A DNA stretch of 27,733 bases from Acetobacter sp. CAG:977 (GTDB lineage: Bacteria > Pseudomonadota > Alphaproteobacteria > CAAGCB01 > CAG-977), in assembly GCA_000434295.1 (NCBI GenBank), contig HF994932.1:70866-98598 (forward strand). The letters are read 5' to 3'. Below the pieces are notes generated by a model. That model was not told the origin of the DNA and did not search any database. It saw nothing but the letters and a program-made list of their open reading frames with translations. The position numbers and the translations under genes are program-made. This document shows positions 8,053 to 16,526 of the stretch, in pieces. Each line of letters begins with the position of its first letter. Position 1 is the stretch's first letter.

Positions 8053-8682
8053 ATGAAGCTTGCCTGTGCCGTGTTTTTATCGTTTTTTTGTGTTTGCGTT
8101 CAGGTTTGCGCCCAAGGGACGGAAACGGAAACCGAAGCCGAAAAATTGGGTTCGGTCGCCGGCGCCGCACAAGCCTGTAAAGCCTATAAAGACGTCTTTA
8201 CCTATGAAGAAATCGCCAGCCGTCTGATCGCTTCGATGGCCGCCAGCGAAGACGCCGAAAAAATCATGATGAAAGAATACGTCGACGCCAAAGCCAGAAG
8301 CTATATCCAACAAAGAACCCAAAACAGAATCCCCTGCGGACAGCTGATTAACACTTTTGTTAAGATGCCCATCTTTAAATTCGAACTGTATTCCGACGGC
8401 ACTCTTAAAACTCCCGAAGGAAAATTCATTTATCCGAGAGGGCAAAAAGGATTTCAAAAAGGGGCTTACAGAACTTATCCGGCTCCTCCCCGCCCGCAAC
8501 AGCTTCCGCCGCCGATGCCGTCCCAGAATGTTCCCCAAAACCAAGCGCCGATGCCCTACTATCAGGATCCCGCCATGAACGGGTTGCCTTATCCCCCGCC
8601 GCCGCCAAAAAATACAAACTCCGCCTTTAAAACACCGAAAAGCGGCTTTAGGACTCCGCCTTCCGCCGCTTTGAAAAAATAA
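8053..8682 (+). CDS. Secreted protein with proline-rich C-terminus, unknown function
   Basis: 209 residues. A Sec signal peptide (1-20, cleavage after Val-Cys-Ala) is followed by a helical middle part (about 30-100) with two cysteines, Cys42 and Cys95, that could form a periplasmic disulfide. Next comes a short strand-rich part (105-128, FKFELYSDGTLKTPEGKFIY) and a Pro/Gln-rich tail (143-186, with runs such as LPPPMP and YPPPPP). The tail ends in Lys/Thr/Pro-rich repeats (AFKTPKSGFRTPPS). I recognise no family. Such tails often span or bind the cell wall. The start has only a weak GGGAAAAG site. It stands alone, divergent from pfp, and its stop is 3 bases from the stop of the convergent substrate-binding-protein gene. 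Confidence 0.7.
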   Translation: MKLACAVFLSFFCVCVQVCAQGTETETEAEKLGSVAGAAQACKAYKDVFTYEEIASRLIASMAASEDAEKIMMKEYVDAKARSYIQQRTQNRIPCGQLINTFVKMPIFKFELYSDGTLKTPEGKFIYPRGQKGFQKGAYRTYPAPPRPQQLPPPMPSQNVPQNQAPMPYYQDPAMNGLPYPPPPPKNTNSAFKTPKSGFRTPPSAALKK

Positions 8683-8685
8683 ATA

Positions 8686-9720
8686 TCATTCGTCGTCTTT
8701 GTCGCGGGGAATTCCGACCGCATCCGCGCCTGTCATTAAAGAAAACGGCGGATATAAGTTCAGCTTTTCCGCCGCCGTCATATTGACGACAAACAACGGG
8801 CGTTGCGGCGGCTCAATCGGAATGTCGTAAGCGGAGAGACCTTCCCATAATATTTTGGACGCTTTTTGTCCCGCCAGCTGTCCCACGTTATAATAACGGT
8901 GCACAAACGCAAATAACGCATCTCCCGAACGAACGGCGCCTTCCGACGCCGATAAAACGGGAATGCCGTATGCCGATGCCGCGTCCGACAGCATACGGCG
9001 GTGTTCGTTCATAAACGCGTCCGTGCCAAGGTATATCAAATCAGCCTTTTGACTTGCCAATTCGTCCGTCAAATCAAAAATCTTTGACGCATCGGGTTTC
9101 CCGTCTTTTAACGGAAGGGGGCGATCAACGACTTCAAAACCCATCAGCGGCGCAATCTTTTTAATTTGTTCCACCGTAACAACCGAATTCGTTTCCGACG
9201 AATTGTAAATAATACCCAAACGCTTAAACGCGATAAACTGACGAGCCAGCTGAAGCTGTTCCGAAACGGGAACCAAATGAACGGCTCCCGTTATATTGCG
9301 GCCTTGCGTAACCAAACCTGAAACCAGTCCGCTTTCCACCGGCTGAGACACGACCATAAAAACCGCGGGAACGGAACGGACATAACGATCCGACAAAGAA
9401 TCCCGTTCGCTGCCCAGCATTTCCAACGTCGCAAGCGTGCCCCACGTTACCAGCAAATCGGGATGCGTTTCTCGGACTTCTTTAACAAAATCGCGCAGTT
9501 TTGATTTATCTTTTGCCGCATCGCGAACGGACACTTCGACGGGCAGACGAACCGTTTTTAAATAATCCTGAAAACCCCGGCAAGCTTCTTCGCAACCGTC
9601 CCATAAAACCATATATACTTTTTTCAAAGGAACGGATAAATCCGTTTCCGCGCAATAAACTTCCTTCGGCAAAGACATTAAAACAGCCGATATCGCCAAA
9701 AATTTAAAATATTTTATCAC
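8686..9720 (-). CDS. Periplasmic substrate-binding protein, PF04392 (TrpX-like) family
   Basis: About 344 residues with a signal peptide (1-24, cleavage after Tyr-Cys-Ala) and a two-lobe periplasmic-binding fold of the 'ABC transporter substrate binding protein' family (PF04392). Recognisable parts are the PDLLVTWGTLATLEML strand-helix, VPAVFMVVSQPV, NITGAVHLVPVSEQL, LGIIYNSSETNS, ADLIYLGTDAF and the GQLAGQKASKIL segment before the last strands. No ABC permease or ATPase adjoins it, so transport is not the obvious role. It overlaps the end of the upstream sensor gene, suggesting it feeds ligand information to that sensor. I choose GTG 9720 as the start because GGAAAGG lies 7 bases upstream; a TTG at 9726 in the same frame is closer to that site. 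The ligand is unknown. Confidence 0.8.
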   Translation of the reverse strand: MIKYFKFLAISAVLMSLPKEVYCAETDLSVPLKKVYMVLWDGCEEACRGFQDYLKTVRLPVEVSVRDAAKDKSKLRDFVKEVRETHPDLLVTWGTLATLEMLGSERDSLSDRYVRSVPAVFMVVSQPVESGLVSGLVTQGRNITGAVHLVPVSEQLQLARQFIAFKRLGIIYNSSETNSVVTVEQIKKIAPLMGFEVVDRPLPLKDGKPDASKIFDLTDELASQKADLIYLGTDAFMNEHRRMLSDAASAYGIPVLSASEGAVRSGDALFAFVHRYYNVGQLAGQKASKILWEGLSAYDIPIEPPQRPLFVVNMTAAEKLNLYPPFSLMTGADAVGIPRDKDDE

Positions 9721-10777
9721 GCACAAACCTTTCCATAACTCCGATTTGCACCCAACCTTCGGTCTTGGCGCCGAATCGTACCGGCTCGGCCGTATTTAAA
9801 AATCCTTCACGCAACGAAACCTTGCCCGTCGAAGCATCCGATTCAAAAGCCTGAACCGCCGATCCGGACTCATAAAGGACTCGTCCCGATTTGTCCGTCA
9901 ATAAAATAAACAAAATTTCCGGATTTTCCTGTCTGACGGTGTCTAAATACGTTTCCACAAAATGAAGCGATTTAAACGGCATCCCGTTCTTTATCGCCAA
10001 AGAAACACGAGAAGAAATAATTCCCGCAATAACTTTCGTTTTTGAGGAAATTTCCGATTTCAAAACATCTTCAAAAGCGCGAAACGTCGAATTTCCCGCT
10101 ATCGGAATTGCCGCCGCCGCACATATAAACAACAAAACAAATGCCGACTTGCGATACGTCGCTTTATTCATAAAAGAAAGTTTCCGATACGACGGCAATA
10201 TATGCAATATGTAAAAAATCAAAACAAAAAGAACGCCGCCGATACAAAATGCGCCTGCCCGACCGACGGCCGTTTCCATCATCCGCTGACGCACGTCTTC
10301 GTATTCTTCGGCTTTATATTCTATAACCGCGCACCCTGCTTTTTCCCCGAAAGCATTCACAATCGGTACCCCGTAGGCGTCTCCGCTTTCTTCTTTGTCA
10401 ACAAACATATCGTCTGCCGGTCCGCATTTTTCATACCATCGGGCATAAACGGTATTTCCCGTTCGCGCCGCATCGGTTCCGAATAAAATCTTTCCCGTCG
10501 AAAAATCAAAAACCGAAATCGACAAAATATCGCCGTCCGTCGCCTGATACGGCACAAGAATCTCTGCCCCGCCTTTTAAGGCGGACAATCCCTCGCCTTT
10601 GTCCATTTTAATTTGAAGCGTCTTGCGCACTTCGGACAACAACGCGCGAATACGGCTTTCTCGCAAAGAAACCGCCGCTTCGTCATACGCCGAAAAACAA
10701 ATCCCCGTAAAAGCAAATGCGGCCGCACACCACAAAAATACGCCTAAAACAGCATGGCTGAAACGCAGATGTCGCAT
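9704..10777 (-). CDS. Membrane sensor with two periplasmic domains and no cytoplasmic output
   Basis: About 357 residues: a membrane segment (8-30), a periplasmic sensor-like domain (31-170, Cache/PAS-like, with ISVFDFSTGKILFG and YGVPIVNAFGEKAGCAVIEY), a second membrane segment (175-195), a short basic loop, and a third membrane segment (211-229). A second periplasmic domain (230-357) has the Cache-like pattern ILFILLTDKSGRVLYES. It stops just where a fourth membrane helix and a HAMP or kinase domain would normally follow. The ATG at 10777 is preferred over an in-frame TTG at 10783. A well-formed promoter lies just upstream. The stop overlaps the start of the substrate-binding-protein gene by 17 bases. 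Role inferred: a partner that couples the binding protein to the neighbouring soluble kinase. Truncation of a longer ancestor is the alternative. Confidence 0.7.
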   Translation of the reverse strand: MRHLRFSHAVLGVFLWCAAAFAFTGICFSAYDEAAVSLRESRIRALLSEVRKTLQIKMDKGEGLSALKGGAEILVPYQATDGDILSISVFDFSTGKILFGTDAARTGNTVYARWYEKCGPADDMFVDKEESGDAYGVPIVNAFGEKAGCAVIEYKAEEYEDVRQRMMETAVGRAGAFCIGGVLFVLIFYILHILPSYRKLSFMNKATYRKSAFVLLFICAAAAIPIAGNSTFRAFEDVLKSEISSKTKVIAGIISSRVSLAIKNGMPFKSLHFVETYLDTVRQENPEILFILLTDKSGRVLYESGSAVQAFESDASTGKVSLREGFLNTAEPVRFGAKTEGWVQIGVMERFVRDKIF

Positions 10778-10811
10778 TTGCAAAAATCCCGAAATTCAAA
10801 AATAAAACGTT

Positions 10812-10840
10812 ATTATTTCCGTTTTTGCACAAAAGGTCAA
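10812..10840 (-). promoter_or_regulatory. Sigma-70-like promoter for the sensor / binding-protein pair
   Basis: On the minus strand TTGACC (10840-10835) and AATAAT (10817-10812) are separated by exactly 17 bases, each matching 5 of 6 consensus positions. It lies in the 53-base gap after the kinase gene, with its -35 overlapping the kinase stop. The expected start of transcription is about 28 bases upstream of the sensor ATG. Confidence 0.65.
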
Positions 10841-11634
10841 AGCTTTAGAACGCGGGGAATGCGGATTTCAAACAAACTGCCTTTTTTATCCGTTTCTCTT
10901 AATTGAACCGTCCCTTTTAAATGTTCGCAAACCATCCGTTTAACAGCGAACAGCCCCAATCCCGAACCGTTCTTTAATGATGAATAAAACGGTTCAAAAA
11001 TCCTTTCCGCGCGCGACGGTTCAATCCCCGTGCCGTCGTCCGCATACGTCAAAACGATATTTTCTCCCGACTGTTCGGCGCAAATCGATATGTGCCCCGC
11101 CCGACCGTCGGGAAAGGCGTGAAGCAACGAATTAAACACCAAATTGATGATCGCCAAAGACAATGCTCCCGGACAGCTGACCATTTCTATGCCGTCGGGG
11201 CAAGACAGAGTGATGGTATGAGGCGTCTTTTTTAAACGCGGCGTCAGGCTGAAAATGATTTCTTCCAGATAGTCTTTCAGCATAAAAGGGCGAATGTCGC
11301 GTCGGGAACGGTCAACCGCCACTTTTTTAAATGCCGAAACCAAATCCGCCGTTTGTTTAAAGTTGACGGACAAAAGCTTTGACGTTTCTGCCGCTTCGGT
11401 GAAAAAGCGTTCAAGATCCGATTTTTTCAGCGTCCCGTTTTTCAGGCTTTCCGCCGCTTCGGCAATCCGCGTTTCCAGAACGGACGCCGCCGTTACCCCT
11501 ATGCCCGTCAGATTGTTGACTTCGTGCATAAAGCTCGCCGTTAAAGAACTGACCAGATTATCGTTTTGAAGCTGAACGTTTAATTCTTCCAAACGGTGAA
11601 TCTTTTCCTCGAGGGCTTCAATTTGTTTTTCCAT
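10837..11634 (-). CDS. Soluble sensor histidine kinase
   Basis: 265 residues with no membrane segment. An N-terminal coiled coil (1-26) leads into a dimerisation helix with the phospho-acceptor His37 in SFMHEVNNLTG. The ATPase domain shows the N box (NLVFNS, Asn168), the G1 box DDGTGI (199-204), the F box EPFYSSLKNG (214-223) and the G2 box GSGLGLF (223-229). It is a complete kinase core with no input domain of its own, so the signal must come from a partner or the coiled coil. Its ATG is 2 bases after the batD stop, within an AAGGATAAGG context, so it is translated with the Bat operon. The sensor and binding protein lie directly downstream. No response regulator adjoins it; the candidates in the window are at 4806-6248 and 24080-24526. 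Confidence 0.9.
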   Translation of the reverse strand: MEKQIEALEEKIHRLEELNVQLQNDNLVSSLTASFMHEVNNLTGIGVTAASVLETRIAEAAESLKNGTLKKSDLERFFTEAAETSKLLSVNFKQTADLVSAFKKVAVDRSRRDIRPFMLKDYLEEIIFSLTPRLKKTPHTITLSCPDGIEMVSCPGALSLAIINLVFNSLLHAFPDGRAGHISICAEQSGENIVLTYADDGTGIEPSRAERIFEPFYSSLKNGSGLGLFAVKRMVCEHLKGTVQLRETDKKGSLFEIRIPRVLKL

Positions 11635-11636
11635 CC

Positions 11637-13517
11637 TTATCCTTTCGGGTACAACGGCGGAACAGGGTCTTCACTCCCTTGAACATCCGTGCGGCGATAT
11701 TGTTTTGTCGCCGTAAACGCTTTCCAAAACGCAAAGCCGTTCCAATCGTGTTTTTCCTTAGAGTACAGGGCTTCGTTCAAATTTTCAATTTCAACGAAAA
11801 ACCCGTCGTCCGCAAATTTCCCCGCCGCATCGGAAAGCGTCCGTACGGAGTCGTCTTTCCAAATCGTACGTGCCAACAAAAGCAGCGCGTCTTTGGCTTT
11901 TGCGGGATCGTTCGTCAGGCAGGCTTCTTTAAAAGCTTTGACGGCTTTTCTGCGCGACGCATCGTCTTTCTTTTGATTTTCTTCCCGCATTTTACCTCTG
12001 CGGGCAAAAGAAAGCAAACCCCACAGCAATGCCGTAAATCCGGCACCGCACAAAGCTCCGATACCTAAAAGCCCTTCCGCGGAATATTCGGATGCTGGCA
12101 AAACGGATGATACATAAGAAACGGGCGCCGTCCCAGAAGCAGAGTCTCGTGCGGGCTGAAGCGTTTCCGGTTTCGGCGTTGTTCCCGTCTGTTCAAAGCC
12201 GTCCGCTTTTAAAGAAGCCCCGCTCGCGTTTGCAGAAGCGGAAGCCTGAGAAGTCAACGGTTCCGAAACCGCCGCTTCGCCGCCGAACGCCGAGGGCGTA
12301 ACCGTAATCAAACGCGACGGAAGCTTTGCCATTTTCATTATTTTTGTTTTCGTGTCAAACCACGGTATTTGGGCTTCTGGCAAAACAAGCGTCCCCGTCT
12401 TGGTCGGCATAAAAACGATCTGGCGCGTCTTAACGCCGACAATGCCGTCCTTGGTCGTCAAAGTTTTTGAATCCGTTTTTCCGGGATACTGGCGGTATCC
12501 GTTTCCGTCGGGAAACGACGGGTCGGGAATTTGGCTGTCTCTGACACCGTACGCCATGACCGTAACCGTACGCGTCAACGCATCGCCCATCGCGACCGTC
12601 GATTGAGGCGGAGTGACGTCTTCGGAAACGGAAACTTCCGTCGCGGGAAGCCAATCTTTGCCGACCGCCTCTTGCGGTTTGGGCAAAACGTTAAGCTTTA
12701 ATGCTTTGGAACGCACAACGGCACTTTTGCGCCCGAATAAATCAGGCATCGAAAATCCGCCAAAGCCGCCGAAACTGCCAAAAAAATCGTCTCCTGCGGA
12801 AAAGGGATCTCTGGACGACGGATCCGATATGCTGCCTTGAAATGATGCGGGTTCCAAAATGATTTCTCCGCTTTTTTGCGGAAAAATCAAAAAACGGCTT
12901 TCCAACACGTTAAACGGTTCGCCGTTAATAACGGTTTGCGCGCGTTTTGTGTCGCCGAACGGCTCCACCGCAATACCGTCTCCCGACGGCGGCGTAATGA
13001 CGCCGTCCAATACGGGAACCGAAGAATACAAACGTACCGTATAAACCGTTTGTTCCTGAACGTAAGGCGAAGGATTTTCGACTTCAGCCCTTAAAAACAA
13101 ACGCTGTTTGTTCAATGCTTCGTTTTGTTTTCCGCCGTCGGAGGAACGCGGCGCATCGCCAGCGACAACCGTTATTTCTATGGGTTGCGTTTCCTGATTG
13201 CCCGCTTTGATCGGCGGAACGGTAATCTTTCCGGTTTTACGGGGGTACAGCGTCAAAATGATTTCGGAAAAGTTTTCCGCTTTGCCGTTCACATACGTTG
13301 ATTTGTAACTGTTACGCTGTCCCGCTATGACAAAATCGCGTTCCAAGACGGAAAAATCAGGGGTTGAACCTTTGCCGTCCTGACGGATGTAAAGCTGAAA
13401 CGCATCACCTTCCGATATCGTAGTCGGCGCCGCGTATCCGCTTAACTGCGCGTGCAACGGCGACCCCGCCGCCGTCATAAAAAACAGTAAAAATAATACG
13501 AACAAAGCTTTTTTCAT
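11637..13517 (-). CDS. batD: BatD-like (oxygen tolerance) envelope protein
   Basis: 626 residues. A signal peptide (1-23, LHA/Q) is followed by a large periplasmic region of beta-sandwich repeats typical of BatD (PF13584), including the opening ISEGDAFQLYIRQDG, ILTLYPRKTGKITVPPIKAG and SRFLIFPQKSGEIILEPA. These are the repeated 'P.ktG.i.ipp' signatures. A Ser/Thr/Ala-rich linker (about 415-480) precedes one membrane helix (about 484-504) and a 122-residue charged cytoplasmic tail. BatD is thought to act with the vWA proteins BatA and BatB in an envelope complex linked to aerotolerance or stress. Its ATG is 1 base after the batB stop and the kinase gene follows after 2 bases, so all are one transcript. 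Confidence 0.85.
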   Translation of the reverse strand: MKKALFVLFLLFFMTAAGSPLHAQLSGYAAPTTISEGDAFQLYIRQDGKGSTPDFSVLERDFVIAGQRNSYKSTYVNGKAENFSEIILTLYPRKTGKITVPPIKAGNQETQPIEITVVAGDAPRSSDGGKQNEALNKQRLFLRAEVENPSPYVQEQTVYTVRLYSSVPVLDGVITPPSGDGIAVEPFGDTKRAQTVINGEPFNVLESRFLIFPQKSGEIILEPASFQGSISDPSSRDPFSAGDDFFGSFGGFGGFSMPDLFGRKSAVVRSKALKLNVLPKPQEAVGKDWLPATEVSVSEDVTPPQSTVAMGDALTRTVTVMAYGVRDSQIPDPSFPDGNGYRQYPGKTDSKTLTTKDGIVGVKTRQIVFMPTKTGTLVLPEAQIPWFDTKTKIMKMAKLPSRLITVTPSAFGGEAAVSEPLTSQASASANASGASLKADGFEQTGTTPKPETLQPARDSASGTAPVSYVSSVLPASEYSAEGLLGIGALCGAGFTALLWGLLSFARRGKMREENQKKDDASRRKAVKAFKEACLTNDPAKAKDALLLLARTIWKDDSVRTLSDAAGKFADDGFFVEIENLNEALYSKEKHDWNGFAFWKAFTATKQYRRTDVQGSEDPVPPLYPKG

Positions 13518-13518
13518 T

Positions 13519-15531
13519 TTACCACATCCTTGTCCTGCGGGCGTTGCGCCGTCTGATCCGTTCGCGCAAAAGCCCCGACGGATCGTCGTCTATGACGCTC
13601 AGCCATTCTTTTTGTTGTTGTTTTTCTTTGTCCTCGGGCGTTTCCGTTCCCGATGCGGGGAAGCGTCCTTCCTGTTCTTTTTCGGCTTCTTTGTCATCGC
13701 GAGGCGATGACGCCGTCCCCGACGCGGGCTGTTCCCGTGAAGGTTCGGGATTTTCAGGGTTCTGCGACGATTGTGATGCCGAGGCGTTTTCTCGGGCAGT
13801 TTCATTCTTTTCGTTGTTGCCCTGTTCGCGTTCCTGATTTGCCGCCTGTTCGGAATTGCCGTTCCGATCATCGGAATTTTTTTCAGATGCGGACGATTGG
13901 TCGTTTTCTTCGCCGTTGTCGCGCGCATCCGAATTTTGGTCGCCTTTGCCGCCGTTATCTTTTTGATCTTGCTCGCCTTCTTGATTTCGGGCGGCTTCGT
14001 CCCCGCCGTTCGGTTGAGACTGCTGATTCTGATCGGACTCGTTTTGCTGTTGGTTCTGTTCCTGTTGATTCTGTTGCTGATTTTGCTGCTGTTGGTTCTG
14101 TTGCTGTTGTTGTTGATTCTGTTGTTGATTTTGTTGCTGGTTCTGCTGCTGTTGTTTTTTCAGCTCTTCTTCCAGATACTTTTTGTTAAAAGCGGCATCT
14201 TCGTGTTTCGGGTCAAGTTGCAAGGCTTTTTTATACGTTTCAATCGCTTGGGGAATCTGCCCCGCAAAAGCCTGAGCATTGCCCAGATTATACAACGTAT
14301 CGGCATCCGCCGCCCCCGACAGCGTCTGAACCGCATCGGGGAATTGACCCGCCTTGTACTGAGCCGCCCCCTGCCATGCGGGATTGTCGTCGAAAACCGA
14401 CGGATCCGTTGTGGCTTTGCCCGCCTGAATGTTCAAAGCTTCACGACGGTCGGGACGTTCGAAAACGTCTTGCCACGAAAACGCCCGTGCAGGCGTTGAT
14501 AAAACGAAATAAAACAAAAAAACACCCAGCCAGCCGCGTCGGAACCCCAACGCCGCAAACGGCAGAATTAAAAGAGTCAGATAAATGCCGACATCTTTCC
14601 ATGCATCGGCTTTTTGCATTTCTTCTTTCAAGTTTTTAAAATCGGGACGCCCGTCGGAACGAAGCGCAGACACCGCTTTGACATCGCCGTCATCCAAGCT
14701 CGCCCGACGGTATAACCCGCCGCCCGCCGCCGCAATGTCTTTAAATCCCTTTTCGCTTAACGCCGACAACAACGGTTTGCCGTTTCTGTCCGACAAAAAC
14801 GTTCCGTCAGGCATTTGAACCGGAGCGCCTTGTTTCGTCCCAAGCCCCAAAACCGAAACGGAATAGCCTTCTTTTTCCAGTTTTTCGGCGGCTTTTACGG
14901 CGGACTTAAGCTTGTCGTCGCCGACAAAGCTGCCCAAAAGCACAATATTCCCGTCGGGCGATTTCGCCCCTTTCAAAAGCTCGCCCGCCTTTTCCAAAGC
15001 CAAAGCCGGATCGGGCGTACTGCCGCCCATCATGCCCGCCTGAACCGTCGGCAACACGTTTTCGATAACCTTGACGTCCGACGTCAACGGTACGGCGACA
15101 AACGGTTCGTTGTCATACAAAATCAACGCATATTGACCGCCGTCCGCATGCTTAAGAAAATCATACAGCTTAAACCGCGCGCGTGCCGTCCGAGACGGTT
15201 TTAAATCGGCAACGCTCATAAATCGGGAAATATCCCACAAAAAGACGGTGTCCGTCCCCTGTTTCAATACCGGCTGAGGCAACCGTTCCCACGCGGGGCC
15301 CGCCAATGCAAGCACCGCCAAAGACCATGACGCAACCGCCAAAAACAACGGGAAAAACCGTCCTTGCCGTTCGCTGCCCGCGACAAGCTGGCTGTTCAAA
15401 AGAAAACGGTCGCAAACCGCCCGCCACGCGCCGCCCGCCGTTTTACCGCGCGACATTAAAAACGGCAACAGCAAAAAAACAGAAAATCCCCATAACCATT
15501 CGGGACGCAAAAAATGAAACTCTGTCGTCAT
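13519..15531 (-). CDS. batB: BatB-type vWA protein fused to a TPR and Gln/Asn-rich tail (BatB/BatC fusion)
   Basis: 670 residues. Two N-terminal membrane helices (11-28, 58-78) are followed by a vWA domain (93-290), two more hydrophobic helices (313-330, 333-350), a TPR segment (385-450, e.g. DTLYNLGNAQAFAGQIPQAI), a Gln/Asn-rich run (460-508) and a long charged tail. The vWA fold is recognisable (ALILYDNEPFVAVPLTSD, NIVLLGSF). However, the metal site DxSxS reads Asp100-Ile-Ser-Arg-Phe104, losing the last Ser, so metal-dependent adhesion may be weakened compared with BatA. In Bacteroidetes and others BatB and the TPR protein BatC are separate; here they are one chain. The start overlaps the batA stop (ATGA). 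Confidence 0.85.
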   Translation of the reverse strand: MTTEFHFLRPEWLWGFSVFLLLPFLMSRGKTAGGAWRAVCDRFLLNSQLVAGSERQGRFFPLFLAVASWSLAVLALAGPAWERLPQPVLKQGTDTVFLWDISRFMSVADLKPSRTARARFKLYDFLKHADGGQYALILYDNEPFVAVPLTSDVKVIENVLPTVQAGMMGGSTPDPALALEKAGELLKGAKSPDGNIVLLGSFVGDDKLKSAVKAAEKLEKEGYSVSVLGLGTKQGAPVQMPDGTFLSDRNGKPLLSALSEKGFKDIAAAGGGLYRRASLDDGDVKAVSALRSDGRPDFKNLKEEMQKADAWKDVGIYLTLLILPFAALGFRRGWLGVFLFYFVLSTPARAFSWQDVFERPDRREALNIQAGKATTDPSVFDDNPAWQGAAQYKAGQFPDAVQTLSGAADADTLYNLGNAQAFAGQIPQAIETYKKALQLDPKHEDAAFNKKYLEEELKKQQQQNQQQNQQQNQQQQQQNQQQQNQQQNQQEQNQQQNESDQNQQSQPNGGDEAARNQEGEQDQKDNGGKGDQNSDARDNGEENDQSSASEKNSDDRNGNSEQAANQEREQGNNEKNETARENASASQSSQNPENPEPSREQPASGTASSPRDDKEAEKEQEGRFPASGTETPEDKEKQQQKEWLSVIDDDPSGLLRERIRRRNARRTRMW
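14008..14154 (-). repeat. Low-complexity tract encoding Gln/Asn repeats in BatB
   Basis: A tandem run of CAA, CAG and AAC/AAT codons encodes about 49 residues, mostly QQQN-type units. On the plus strand it appears as TTG/CTG/GTT repeats and gives misleading Leu/Ile-rich open frames. Repeat number is likely to vary between strains by slippage; most length changes by whole codons would keep the frame. Confidence 0.85.
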
Positions 15532-16526
15532 GCTCTGACCCTCCCCGCCAGCATTAAAAGCGCCCCCAAAACGCTCAAGGCAAATGCCGCCGCCAACGGA
15601 TAGTAAAACAATTCTTTGACGGGACGAACGAAAACGTCGTCGTTCTTTACGGGTTCCAACGCGTCGATTTTGTCATAAATGCGTTGCAGTTGTTGTGTAT
15701 CTTTCGCCCTGAAATATTCTCCGCCCGTCTTTTCGGCGATTTCTTTTAACGTCCGTTCGTCGATTTCTCCGTCTCTGGACATCTTGACCGCGCCAAACAG
15801 CCCCTGAACCAGCACGGAATCCGATCCCGCGCCGATCGTATAAACTTTTACGCCGGATTTCGCCGCGATTTCCGCCGCTTCCAACGGGCGCATCCGCCCC
15901 GCGTTCGCTGCCCCGTCCGACAAAAGAACAATGACTTTGCTTTGCGCAGGAACGTCTATCATCGTCTTTAACGCCAACCCCAACGCATCCCCGATCGCCG
16001 TTTGCGTCCCCGCCATGCCGACGTCCGCTTCTTTCAATAAATCGGAAACCGTCTTTAAATCAAACGTCAACGGCGCATACAAATATGCCCGTTCGCCGAA
16101 CAAAACAACGCCGACACGATCGCCTTCGCGCTTTTTGATAAAAGAATCCGCCACCGCCTGAACGGCATCCCAACGCGTTACGCGGCGCCCGTTCAATTCG
16201 AAATCGGGTTCGCGCATCGATCCGGATATGTCCAAAACAACCATCAGATTGCGCCCTTCGGAAGGGACTTTCGCCGCTTCGCCCGTCCATTGAGGACGCG
16301 CCGCCGCACAAACCAGCAATGCCCAGATTAACGCGCCGAAAATCCTGCGCGCCTTTAATCCGCTTAACGCCGTCAGACGGCGCGATGTCGGAAGCGCCGT
16401 TACGTCATTAAAAAACGGCACTTTCAACGCTTCGACGCTTTTGTCGCCGACACGCGGCAAAACCAGCCTCATAATCAGAGGCAACGGCAATAAAACAAAT
16501 AATCCCCACCAAACAAAATGCGTCAT
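15528..16526 (-). CDS. batA: BatA-type von Willebrand factor A membrane protein
   Basis: 332 residues from the ATG at 16526. It has a membrane helix near the N-terminus (about 5-24), a second around 62-77, a vWA domain (94-290) and a C-terminal helix (about 309-329). The MIDAS metal site is intact: DISGS (99-103), Thr in GTQTAIGD (173-180) and Asp204 in LLSDGAANAG. BatA-type proteins are inner-membrane vWA proteins acting with BatB and BatD. The frame is open to 16544, but the 16526 ATG overlaps the stop of the upstream gene (ATGA) and has a GAGGCG site about 7 bases upstream, so I take it as the start. Confidence 0.88.
   Translation of the reverse strand: MTHFVWWGLFVLLPLPLIMRLVLPRVGDKSVEALKVPFFNDVTALPTSRRLTALSGLKARRIFGALIWALLVCAAARPQWTGEAAKVPSEGRNLMVVLDISGSMREPDFELNGRRVTRWDAVQAVADSFIKKREGDRVGVVLFGERAYLYAPLTFDLKTVSDLLKEADVGMAGTQTAIGDALGLALKTMIDVPAQSKVIVLLSDGAANAGRMRPLEAAEIAAKSGVKVYTIGAGSDSVLVQGLFGAVKMSRDGEIDERTLKEIAEKTGGEYFRAKDTQQLQRIYDKIDALEPVKNDDVFVRPVKELFYYPLAAAFALSVLGALLMLAGRVRA

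Noticed and set aside
13599..14189. Highly charged Arg/Lys/Thr-rich open frames in the batB tail
   Set aside because: Out-of-frame readings of a biased, low-complexity coding region; no start signals.
13897..14499. A 200-residue plus-strand open frame rich in Leu and Ile, looking like a membrane protein
   Set aside because: It is the antisense reading of the CAA/CAG repeats of batB; the Leu/Ile runs are a codon artefact and there is no ribosome-binding site.
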